A stretch of 36,026 nucleotides of DNA from Bacteroidota bacterium (lineage in GTDB: Bacteria; Bacteroidota; Bacteroidia; B-17B0; Aurantibacillaceae): NCBI GenBank assembly GCA_013297775.1, contig JAAFIL010000036.1, positions 1 through 36,026 of the forward strand, in the 5' to 3' direction. Shown piece by piece: positions 8,871 through 18,800 of the stretch. The notes beneath the pieces were generated by a model. The model worked only from the letters and a program-made list of their open reading frames with translations. It had not been told where the DNA came from and ran no database searches. How positions within the stretch are numbered: position 1 is the stretch's first letter; every line of letters begins with the position of its first letter. Position numbers and translations under genes: made by a program.

Positions 8871-10217
8871 ATGCTAAATACCCATTTAAAAAAAGTCATT
8901 TTATTAGTATTGTTTTTTCTTAACTTACTTGGTATTCATTCACAGATTAAACTTTCTGCGCCTGTTAAACTATGTTCAGATAAAAGAGTTCAAGGGGAAT
9001 GTTTTGGCTGGACCTGTGTTTTAAATAAAAACTATTGTTTAATTGGCACACCAGAGCGAAGTGTGAAAATTAAAGGCAACTATCTTCAAGAAGCAGGTAT
9101 CGTTTATCTATTCAGCAAGAAGGCAGCATTAAGCTGGGAGTTAAAACAAAAATTTAATAGCACCAATGTAAAAGCTTTTGATTTTTATGGGGGTTCTGTT
9201 TCTATGAATGATAGTTTTATTGTAGTAGGAGCTACGGGTATAGATGACTCTGTAACCAATAACTCACTGGTTAGAAATGGAGCGGTATTTATTTATAAAA
9301 AAAGTAAGACTTCTTGGTATTTACACCAAACGATAAAACTTTCTCAAAGTAATTACATTGATAATTTTGGTGATAAAGTCATAATTTATAACAATAGGCT
9401 TTATATAAATGCTTTAACCAAAAAAAGTAAAGTGGATGGAGGTATTTCAACAGGAGGAATATTTATATACGAATTAAATAATACAGGCTTGTGGGAATTA
9501 AAGCAACAAATACTACCTCCTGAAAAAAATTTAATAATGTTCGGGTCAAAATTGGCGATGGAAGATGATTTACTACTCGTTAACTGCGAAAGCACTAAAA
9601 ATGTTTTTCTGTTTCAATTGGATAAAGACTTGAGTTTACCACCTAAACTAATTTACACATTTAACGATCCGCAAAAAGAAGCCGAAGGATTTGGAAATGA
9701 ATTAGCATTTCATAAAGGGCAAATAATAATTGCATCTTATGGTAGCTTTGAACACAATGATAAACTTCCTGACGATGATTCATTAGTATTGAAGCAAAGA
9801 CAAAAGCTATTAAAAGGAGCGGGTTGCATTTATATATATGAACCTAATAAAGAGAAATACGAGTTAAAGCAAAAATTAGTGGCAAAAGATAATAAAGCAG
9901 ATCTACATTTTGGAAATTGTATGGCTATTAAGGACACATTACTATTAGTTGGTGCTTTTGGGGATAAATTGGATAAAATTTGTCCAGACAATAGATATGC
10001 TGGAGCGGCCTATCTATTTACATTTAAAAATGGACAATGGAAACAACACTCAAAAATAACATCTCCCCAAAGAGCTATTGGGGATAAATTCGGTTTCTCG
10101 GTAAGTGTTGATAGTGATAATATAATAATTGGCTCACGATTTGATAAAGAAGATGTTAACGAATTAAATCCCTTGGAGCAAGCCGGTGCCGCCTATCTAT
10201 ACAAACTAATAAAGTGA
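8871..10217 (+). CDS. Secreted FG-GAP repeat beta-propeller protein
   Basis: A 448-residue exported protein of unknown function. Residues 1-25 form a signal peptide (LKKVILLVLFFLNLLGIHSQ). The body is about seven repeats of FG-GAP type. Each has F-G/YGGSV or FGxxLA, then D/N-x-hhhVGA or IIIAS, then GAGCIYIYE or GAVFIYKK and a W/YELKQK strand. This is the pattern of Pfam FG-GAP_2 and predicts a seven-bladed propeller like the integrin-alpha head. The last blade ends at residue 448 (AGAAYLYKLIK); there is no type IX sorting domain, anchor or other domain after it. Such propellers in Bacteroidota are usually surface or periplasmic binding modules. No partner gene lies next to it, and the start codon lies just after an AT-rich region. 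Confidence 0.78.
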   Translation: MLNTHLKKVILLVLFFLNLLGIHSQIKLSAPVKLCSDKRVQGECFGWTCVLNKNYCLIGTPERSVKIKGNYLQEAGIVYLFSKKAALSWELKQKFNSTNVKAFDFYGGSVSMNDSFIVVGATGIDDSVTNNSLVRNGAVFIYKKSKTSWYLHQTIKLSQSNYIDNFGDKVIIYNNRLYINALTKKSKVDGGISTGGIFIYELNNTGLWELKQQILPPEKNLIMFGSKLAMEDDLLLVNCESTKNVFLFQLDKDLSLPPKLIYTFNDPQKEAEGFGNELAFHKGQIIIASYGSFEHNDKLPDDDSLVLKQRQKLLKGAGCIYIYEPNKEKYELKQKLVAKDNKADLHFGNCMAIKDTLLLVGAFGDKLDKICPDNRYAGAAYLFTFKNGQWKQHSKITSPQRAIGDKFGFSVSVDSDNIIIGSRFDKEDVNELNPLEQAGAAYLYKLIK

Positions 10218-10379
10218 TTTTAGAATACACTATTTTAAATGACACCCATCTTTTACGCGCAACTATTTACAACTTGTCGGAAAATAGAAAAATTAAAAAT
10301 TATTAAGTGAGTAGATAAGTAGACCACTAAGCGTTTCGGTGTCACCATTCGCACTATATTTAGATGGAAGAGTAATATT

Positions 10380-10397
10380 GAACCGATATTGGTATTA
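10380..10397 (-). repeat. Solo 18-nt end of the MITE-like repeat
   Basis: The 18 bases starting GAACCGATATTGG are an exact reverse complement of 21869-21886, the left terminus of the inverted-repeat element there. Similarity does not continue inward, so this may be an end left after deletion. Confidence 0.5.
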
Positions 10398-10465
10398 GGC
10401 ATAGTGGTGCTATAGTGAAGAAGAAAAAGTGGCGAAGTAAACATGTTTTGATGGGATTTCGGCTC

Positions 10466-10746
10466 GTAATAGATTTCTATTGCATAATTCCATCTAACTT
10501 ATTTTTTAAGCGTTTCCTAATTCCTCTTTCCCCCTCGTCCTTGTTTGAGCGTTAGCGGAAACGAGGACGTGCTAAATGGGCGTTTGTAACGCCAACGCTA
10601 TCACTTTATCTGCGTTACAAACGCAGTTCTCAAACGTCCTCGTTACGCTTCGCTAAACAAGGACGAGATAAAAACATTTCTAATCACTGCGGCAGGTTTT
10701 GTTTTGTGATAGATTTCGACGGTTTATCTCCACCTAACTCATTTTC
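10466..10746. repeat. Imperfect direct repeats flanking the palindrome
   Basis: Copies at 10466-10506 and 10706-10746 share ATAGATTTC and a CTAACT core, with about 30 of 41 positions identical. They are exactly 240 bp apart and enclose the palindrome at 10534-10667. They may be diverged duplications or parts of a larger repeat unit. Confidence 0.45.
10534..10667. repeat. Nested palindrome, REP-like (134 bp)
   Basis: Outer arms 10534-10570 and 10634-10667 are inverted copies: CTCGTCCTTGTTT pairs with AAACAAGGACGAG, and AACGAGGACGT pairs with ACGTCCTCGTT, with an internal loop between. Inner arms 10580-10592 (GCGTTTGTAACGC) and 10612-10624 (GCGTTACAAACGC) are perfect 13-nt complements around a 19-nt loop. 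The element is GC-richer than its surroundings. This form is reminiscent of extragenic palindromes mobilised by RAYT (IS200-like) transposases, but no such transposase is in the window. It could also serve as a bidirectional terminator between two convergent genes. Confidence 0.75.
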
Positions 10747-10771
10747 AAATTTTGATTTTAAATAGTTTACA

Positions 10772-10823
10772 GAGTTAGCTATTTTATTCTAAAGTGTCCG
10801 ATTTCTTGAAATCTCGGTTAAGC
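10772..10823. repeat. Dispersed repeat, copy 2 (about 50 bp)
   Basis: Partner of 141-192; identical blocks TTTATTCTAAAG and TTTCTTGAAAT in the same order and orientation. It lies 183 bp beyond the stop codon of the minus-strand glycosyltransferase gene, whereas copy 1 overlaps a stop codon. Confidence 0.6.
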
Positions 10824-11005
10824 CCTATTGAAAAAATGGGCACAGACTAAAGCTAAAACAAGAAAAGAAAGATGTAACCCGAATTTATGACTTTTTAAAT
10901 GGAGTTATCTATAACTGTAAGGGAACGCATTATCTTTTCAACAATCAATTAGACTCTCGTTAACTGAACCAGAATACCAATAACCATAGTCGCCTATTTA
11001 GTGCG

Positions 11006-12733
11006 TTAATTAGCTTTAGGCGCTGGATTGGGTTCGGCGACCGCAGGTGCAACTTGCGCCACATTGGTTTTGCGCTCGAACACAAAGATGCGGTATTGCG
11101 ATTTTGGCGGCCGATTGGTTAAATCTATATCTGGTGTCCAAACGTATTCGGTGCCTGTATCTAACATATCGGCAAAACCAATTAAATTATAATTAGCGGT
11201 ACTAAATTTATCGAACCACGGAAAAATTAAATTCTTCACATTTGGATTTGCTAACCACGAAATAGAGTGAGAGTAAAATACCAAATATTTAGGTTCGGCT
11301 TTTTCAACATCTTTTATAAACTCTTGTTGCCACTCTTCCGATTTTTTAACGTTAAATTCTAACAAAGCACCCGAACCGGCAAAACGCGAAGGCGAACGTT
11401 TGTTGGTGTAAAAATACATTTGAATTTCGGTACCAAACACAGCTAATTTATCTTCGGGTTTCATAATGGTATTCAGTTTATCGGCAATAACTTTCGACTC
11501 AGGAAACGGATTTAAACCATATACCTCGCGGGTTAAATTAGGGCCTTGCTTGGTAAAGTAATACCGTTTCATGGTGCTGAGGTGCATAAATCCATACACG
11601 GTAATTAAACCTAAGGTTGCATACAATGCTGTTGTTTTTAGGTTGAACCGATCTCTTAAAATAACATGAAGTGCGTAAAAGAATGCACCCGCCCCAATAC
11701 AGGCTGCTGGCACCCATTGTAAAAAGTAGTGTCCGTAAAAGTGATAGCCTGGTGCTACAGATAAAGCACCTGCTAAATAAAAACCAATCACCGACCATTT
11801 AACCCAATTTTTGGCTTTGCTAAATAAAAGTAAAACAGGACCAATGGCCGAGAGCATCCAAATAAATTTGTAATCTTTATAAATGGCTGGCCAACTCATG
11901 TCTAAGTATTGCATGCCTTGGTCGTAAGAGGTACTGCTAGCGTATTCTTTTCTAATGTCGAAAAACCAGTAATGAAAATCGTCCCAACCGCCACGCATTT
12001 TAACCACCAACAAATCAATAGCTACCGGAATAATAACGGCTAATGAATAAATTAAGCAACTCATTAAAATACGTTTGTAGTTACGATCTTTGTCAAAGAA
12101 ATGATACGCCACCACCAACATGCCGCCTACCAAGCCATAAAACAAAGAAGTTTGTTTTACTTCAAAGGTAAGTGAGAAGAAGAAACCCGCCAAGGCCAAG
12201 CGCCACCATTTATTGGCTTCAAAATAACGAATCAATGCGTAAATACCTGCTACCGCAAACAACGCCACAATGTGTTCAGATTGAATGGTGAAGCCCGATA
12301 TGGATTTATTCATGGATAATAAAGCCCAACAAAGCGCAGCACCCAAGGCCGCCACATTGCTAAGCATTTTACGGGTAATTAAAAAAATGAGAATGGCACT
12401 AATGATATTGAGAAAAATAAAACCAAAGTGTAAGGCTTCTAAGGTATAACCAAACAAGGCCACCATTAATGCATACGAATAAAATACGCCCGGTAAACGC
12501 TGCGATCCAATGTCTTTAAAAGGAATGGCACCGTCTAAAATAATATTTCCACAGTAGGCGTACGAGCCTTCGTCGCGCTCGAACGGTACACTTAAAAAAT
12601 TAGAGCGGATAATGGCAATCAAAAAAATGATGAACGCTAAACCTGCTAAGTATAACCCATCTGTTTTATCGAAGCCAAAATAGGTTTTAGGTGCGTTGGG
12701 CTTTTGAGCCAATGTTTTTGAAGGTGAAGCCAT
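11006..12733 (-). CDS. GT-C family glycosyltransferase (ArnT/PMT_2-like)
   Basis: A 575-residue inner-membrane protein with roughly ten to twelve hydrophobic helices between about 27 and 385. The first periplasmic loop carries FERDEGSYAY (acidic pair Asp54-Glu55) followed by DIGSQRLPGVFYS. This is the arrangement of catalytic acidic residues in polyprenyl-phosphate-sugar-dependent GT-C enzymes of the PMT/ArnT/GT39-83 type. The last 190 residues form a soluble extracytoplasmic domain (AVFGTEIQMYFYTNKRSPSRF region) and end in an Ala/Pro/Asn-rich tail. It probably transfers a lipid-linked sugar to an envelope acceptor; donor and acceptor cannot be told. It is 67 nt downstream of the giant sensor gene on the same strand and may be read from the same transcript, but no shared function is evident. 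Confidence 0.8.
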   Translation of the reverse strand: MASPSKTLAQKPNAPKTYFGFDKTDGLYLAGLAFIIFLIAIIRSNFLSVPFERDEGSYAYCGNIILDGAIPFKDIGSQRLPGVFYSYALMVALFGYTLEALHFGFIFLNIISAILIFLITRKMLSNVAALGAALCWALLSMNKSISGFTIQSEHIVALFAVAGIYALIRYFEANKWWRLALAGFFFSLTFEVKQTSLFYGLVGGMLVVAYHFFDKDRNYKRILMSCLIYSLAVIIPVAIDLLVVKMRGGWDDFHYWFFDIRKEYASSTSYDQGMQYLDMSWPAIYKDYKFIWMLSAIGPVLLLFSKAKNWVKWSVIGFYLAGALSVAPGYHFYGHYFLQWVPAACIGAGAFFYALHVILRDRFNLKTTALYATLGLITVYGFMHLSTMKRYYFTKQGPNLTREVYGLNPFPESKVIADKLNTIMKPEDKLAVFGTEIQMYFYTNKRSPSRFAGSGALLEFNVKKSEEWQQEFIKDVEKAEPKYLVFYSHSISWLANPNVKNLIFPWFDKFSTANYNLIGFADMLDTGTEYVWTPDIDLTNRPPKSQYRIFVFERKTNVAQVAPAVAEPNPAPKAN

Positions 12734-12800
12734 AAAATAAAATTATCTGCGAATATAAAAAAAAATCGTCTGCGATGTGCCTATTTATTTGTACCTGCGG

Positions 12801-15800
12801 TTACTCAACTTCAAAACAAAGTAAGCAAACATCGTCGGTTTGTTGCCCACCGCCTCGCCAGTCTAAATGCGCTTGTTGAATGAGTGCTTTTCGTTCGGCT
12901 TCGGGATAAGTAGCCATTTTAAGTAAAAGTTCTCTGAATTTAATTCGACCAAAGCGTTTGCCATTCAAAAGTCCAAATTGATCAATGTACCCATCGGTTG
13001 TTAGTATCACTATATCGCCCAGCTCCATGGCCATAAGGTGGGTTGTAAAATAGTTTTGCCTATCTACTTGAAACGAACCAATAGGGAAACGGTTACCTTT
13101 AATTTCGATGAGTTCTCCTTTTCGCACAATAAATAAGGTGTGCATGGCGGCACTGAAATGTAACAAGCGTGTTTTAGCATGGTATAATACGCACGAAATA
13201 TCTAAGCCATCTAAAATCTCGGTTTCGGAATTGGTTTGGTTAAGCGCCCCGCGCACCGATACATTCAAATGTTCGAGAATTAAGCCGGGGTCGGTTAAGC
13301 CTTTTTCTTTAATGGCTTGCTGCATGTAATTTGAGGCCAAGATGGTTAACAAAGAACCCGAAATGCCATGCCCCGTGCAATCGCCCACGGCTAAAATAGT
13401 GGCATCGTTGGCTTTATGAAACCAGTAAAAATCGCCACCCAAATCGTCGCGTTGCACAAAAAATAAAAACGATTTTGGAAAGGATTGTTTTAGCGTTAAA
13501 GGTGCCGACATAATAGCATCTTGTATGCGTTTGGCATAGGTGATGTTATCGCTAATGTCTTTATTTTTTTGAGAAATAATATCTTTATAAACAATTTGCT
13601 CAATGATTAAAGAGACCGACTCTTTAAGTTGTTTAATAATTGGTTTTTGTTCTTCAAAATTATTTAGCTCGCGCGAAAGCATATTAATGGCGCCAAATAG
13701 TTTACCATTTACAAACACGGGCACACAATAAACCGAGCGCATGGATACACTTAACCAATGCAAATCGTCGTCGGTTAATTCAGATTTACCCGATAAATCC
13801 GGAATGTCGTAATCTAAGTTCGCCTCAAAAAAAGGAATGGTTGGTAATTGAGTGGTAAGAATATTTTTATACTCTACATTCAGCGAAAGGCTATCCATGT
13901 AATAGAGGTGCCCATGTTGTTGGTCGTTTTCAAAAATAAGAAAGCTAACCCTGTGAATGTTATCTATTCTCGTATAAAGCAACTCAATTAAGTTAGTATA
14001 TAGTTTAGATAAAGACGTACTGTTGATAAGCAGTTGGCGGGCTTCATTGAGTAATTCTAAGCGTTTGGTATTTTTATTGATCTCCGCATTTTTAGAGGCA
14101 ATCACTTCATTTTGTTCGTCAATAGATAAGAAATTTTGAAGGGAGTTAGAAAGCTCAATTAAAAATTTCATATCCGATTTTTCATAAATATTTTCTTCGG
14201 TCGAGTACGTTCCAATAAACCCAATACTTTGCGTTGGATTTCGGAGCACCTTAAACATCATGGTTTTAGAATTAATGGAAGGTTGCTTGGTATCCATCGC
14301 AAATTGATAAATGGTGGCATAGTCGGCATCCTCTTGTTTGGCAATGCGTTCGTTGAGCGTATCTATATACAGTAACTGTTCGGCGTTAAGTGTAATTACT
14401 TCTTTGTATATAATGGTATTGTAGCGGCGAATACTGTAAACGGTAAGTGTAGAATTTACTTTATTAATAATATTGATGGAATAGGCTTTTGCAAAACGTG
14501 AGGCTTTAATAGTCAGAAGTAACAAACGATCTATTAAGGCATCTCGCTCTTTAGTGGAAATGATTAACTCTTTAATATGGTTTTGCTCTTCTAAGTCGTT
14601 ATTAATATATTCTAGCTGTTTCGAGTACCTCTGTATTTGCTCATTTTTGAGGTTAATGGCTAAATTGGAATAGTATTGTGAAATAAAAGAAGATGTAATG
14701 CTGGCAATGGATTCAACTTTTCGTAAATCTTCAGAATTGTATAACGATTCAGATGTTGTGTAAACGCCCAAAAAGCCATAGCGGTTTGAAATGGTTAGAA
14801 TGGGTACTAAAATGGCACAAGTTAAGTGTTCTAAAGGTTGATTAAACCAACTTAATTTTGTGTTCATCTCAGCTTCTGCTTTGTAAAAATAAAGTTGAGA
14901 TTCTAAAGAAAACAACATGGTGCGCATCTCCTCGCTAAGTTCATACTCGTAGCGTTTGAAAGGGCTATCTTTAAAGCCTTGGTATATGGCTATTTTTTCT
15001 TGGTCTGGATCTAAAATATTAAAACTATAACAATAAGACTTAACGGTTGTTGCCATAATATGTGTGAGCATGCGGTTGCAAACGTCGTCAATATCTTTAG
15101 CATAAATAACACTTTCTTTTAAAGAGTTTTCGTAGTGTAGCTCGTCGTTTAAGTCTTCTAGTTTTAATAAATACGAATGAATTTCTTCGTTTTTGGTAGA
15201 GATGATTCGCTTTTGCTCGGCTTGTGTAAAGTTAATGGTGAGGTAATTACTAACGTCGTCTAAAACCGATAAATAATCTTCGGCAAAAACCATGGCTTGT
15301 TCGGAGAAAACGTTTAAATAACCAAATAATTGCGTTGTTGTTTTAAGTGGAATGCTAAGTGCCTGCGATGGATTTTTAAGAAGCGCGGCATCTTGCTTTA
15401 AGTAATCGGGAAATTCATCAAACACCTGAATGCGCTTTACGCTGCTGGTTTTTAACAACTGCGAAGCACTGTCGGTTAAGGTATAACTCGATTTTAATAC
15501 CTCATCCGAAAGCGTGTTAAGAGCATATTGTTTAACCAAATGTGGCGTATCGAAAATACCAATGCTAAAATATTCGTTTTGCCGACGGTTATTAAATAGT
15601 TTTTTGAGTACACCTTCTAACAACACTTCTTCGTCTTCTTGGTGGCGTAAGATTAATTCTTTTACTTGGTTTAATACATTTAAGTCGTTGTTGGCTATTC
15701 TGAGTTTTTCTTCAGCTTCAACCCGTTTGGTAATATCTCTACAAATGGCTTGTGTGCCTTTAAATGTTTTGGTTATTTTATCTTCTAAAAAAAGTACTTG

Positions 15801-18800
15801 TTGACCCACCCACACAATTTTGTTGGCTTTTGTAACAATCGGAAATTCGAGGTAAGATTCTTGTTCTTTGCTTTTTAATTGCAAGGCATAAAACGTGGCT
15901 ACTTTTCGTTGGTGGTCGCGTTTAATAATATCTTTAAAATTTTTGGTTAACAACTCTTCTTTTGAATACCCCGTTACTTGAACAGCAATATCGTTCACAT
16001 AAGTAAAATCGCCATTGATAGAGGTGATATAAATAATATCTTTTGCATTTTCAACAATGTGCGAAAATCGTTTTTCATAGTTTTGTTTTTCGGTTACATC
16101 GCTACCTACCGAAACAGTAACGCCACTTTCTAAACGGGTATTTTGCCATTCTATCCAAAAGGAACGGCCGTTAGTGCCATTGATTAAGTTTAAAGATGTT
16201 TTAGGTATGGTGCCATTAATAATTGTTTCTTTCGCGCTTACTGTTTTTTGATTGTCTTTCTGCAAAATCCACCAGCCTTCATTTAATATTTCGGCTTCGG
16301 GTAGCCCCACCAGTTGGCTAAGGGCATGGTTAACAAAAATAATTTGTGCGTTACTGTTAGAGGCAATCACCAGTGTGTTACCTTTATTCATAACCGTATC
16401 TGCAAACAGAAGGCGTTGCCCTACATTTAATTTAACAAGCAACGAAATGAAACTTATAAAAAGAGAGGTAATAATAGCCAACGCAAATAAGACTTGATTG
16501 TATTCGGGAGATGAGCGCAAAATAATGAGTATAACCATCACACTAATTACAAAAGCAGCAAAATAAACGTAGCGTCTTATTTTTTCGATGATGAGGGTGC
16601 TTACCGTAACCGATAAGGTAAGGCTAATTACCGAAAAGGCATTTACATTGGCAATGTAAGTAACGGTCGAGTAACTCAATACAATAATTACATAAAGAAT
16701 AACAACTGTTGTATAAATATTTTTTTGAATGAAACGGCTGGTAAACGTAAGAACCCCTGTGCCAAGTAATAATACACCTACGCCAGATAGTATAAATAAT
16801 TTTATGTCGTATTCGTTATTAACGACGGCATTTATAAAACTGGCAAATGGAATAACGACTCCTGCAAAAAATAGCATGAGGCGAGCGGTTTGCAGGTTAA
16901 TAAACGTACTTTCTAAATCATTGATGAGTTCGTTTTTAAACCGTTGATTACTTCTAAAAAAATAAGTAAACAGCACCAAACAGATAATCATAACTAAGAA
17001 TCCAAAAAACCGCGTTCTCCAAAAAGGTGGTTTTTTATCGAAACTAAGTCTAATTGGCTTACCCCAAGTATTGCCTTGTCCTTTGGCTTTTAGGTCAACA
17101 AAGCTTAAGCCCGTTTGTATAGCTGGTAAAAATAATTCTTCTCCTTCGCCCAAAGAAATCCAAGTAGAGGTGTCTTTACTTAAACGGTACGCATAATCCA
17201 AGTTTTCGTTGGTGCTGTATTTAATACCAACAAATTTAATAATAAGGGTATTGGCATCGCTATTTAATTTGAAAAGGACGGGTAAGCCACTTTTATCAAA
17301 ATGGTTAGGGAATTGTAGTGGGTCAATTTCTTTATCATTAACTATGATGCTGCTCACCCTAATTTTAGGCGAAATGGAATTATCTTTAATTAAATTATTA
17401 AACAAGAGCAAGCCATTATCGCTTCCTACGGCAACCTCGCCCTTGTTAAACGTTTGAACCATACACGCTGGCGATAACTCGAAAGATACATCGTAATTTT
17501 CGGCTCTGAAGTAATAAACATTGGTTTGATTGCCTTTGAACTTAACGACATTAATGTATTTGGGCGAAGATAAAATAAGTTGATTGGTGTCAATAACTTC
17601 GACGTTAAAAAGATTATTCGATGCTAAGTAATTGGCCGTTGTTAAATGCGTTACCTTGTGTTTTTTTACATCGTAAATAAATAGCCCCATGCAATTGGTG
17701 GCCACGTAAATAAAATGCTTGTAAACTTTAATGGTGTGAATGGTAACATTTTCGAAGTTAAGGCTATCTAAAGGGAACGATTTTATTTGGAAGTGCTTAT
17801 CCATAAACAATAAGCCATTGTTAGTGCCAATGAGCAAGGTATCGCCACTCATGCTTTTTTCAAAACACGTTACATCGCTATCGAGAGTATCGGTTATGAC
17901 CGACGTTTTTTTTGTGCTGCGATTAAACGCATATATTTTTCCATACTCGGATGAAAAAAACAAATTGTCTTTAAAATCAGTAATGACTCTAATGGGCTCG
18001 TCGCTTTCGAGAACTTTAATTTTAGGAGAACTGAACTGTCCGTTTTTGAACCAACGCACAAAGCCATTGGCATAGCCCGCCATAAAAACGCCAGGTGTTA
18101 TTTCGGAGAGTGAGTGAACGGGATCGGTTTTTGTTTCTTCTACTAAATTAATGTTTGCATTTTTGATGCAACTGATGTAACCTCCGCTTAAACCAATCAA
18201 TTGTTGATTGGGTTCATCGCGAAATAAATGTTGTACCCTATCTCCTAAGAGGTTATGGTTTTTATTTAAGTTAATAATCCCATTTTTTTTAAATTTTACG
18301 ATTCCATGTGTGGTCGTAGCCAACCAAACATCGCCTTCTGTATCGCAAAAAATAGTAATGATGTTGGTGTATTTAAGCCCATTTTTTTCATTAATTAATT
18401 CTAACTTTTTGTTTTGATACTTCAGTAATCCTTGGCCGTATGCTGCCATCCAAAGTGTGTTGCTGCTTTTTTCGAATTGCAAGGATAGTATTTTAGGAGG
18501 AAGCGGAACACCCGACTCTATATTTAAGGGACTTACCACTTTGTTTTTAAGCCAATACACGCCTTCTTTTTTAGAAACGATGTAATAACTTTGATCTAAT
18601 CCTTCGGCCACATCGCCAATCAAAGGTTTGTTGAGCCAGTCTTTGGGTAAAATTTGTGCGCTTACATCTTTACCAAGTTTTAAGTTATAAATTCGCAATT
18701 GCCCTTGTTTTATGGTAACCCAAAGGTTATCTCTGCTATCTAAAAAAAACTTGAATAAGTGAAGCGTATCTAGTTCGGTGTGTGTAATTACTTTTTTTAA

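Larger units (their letters stand above)
10218..11005. other. Repeat-rich intergenic region between convergent genes (788 nt)
   Basis: No intact gene is supported. The region holds, in order: an 18-nt exact inverted match (10380-10397) to the left end of the MITE-like element at 21869; two direct repeats (10466-10506 and 10706-10746, about 30 of 41 bases identical) placed 240 bp apart around a large palindrome (10534-10667); copy 2 of the repeat at 141-192 (10772-10823); and an open frame of 43 codons without a start codon (10832-10963, including RIYDFLNGVIYNCKG), which may be a gene remnant. Both flanking genes are transcribed toward it, so it is a natural site for inserts. Confidence 0.6.

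Noticed and set aside
10253-10444. 63-codon open frame on the minus strand in the repeat-rich region
   Set aside because: No recognisable features, no promoter or start context, and it overlaps the solo MITE end; treated as chance.
10832-10963. 43 open codons with protein-like composition (RIYDFLNGVIYNCKG)
   Set aside because: There is no start codon after the upstream stop and no recognised family; noted only as a possible remnant.
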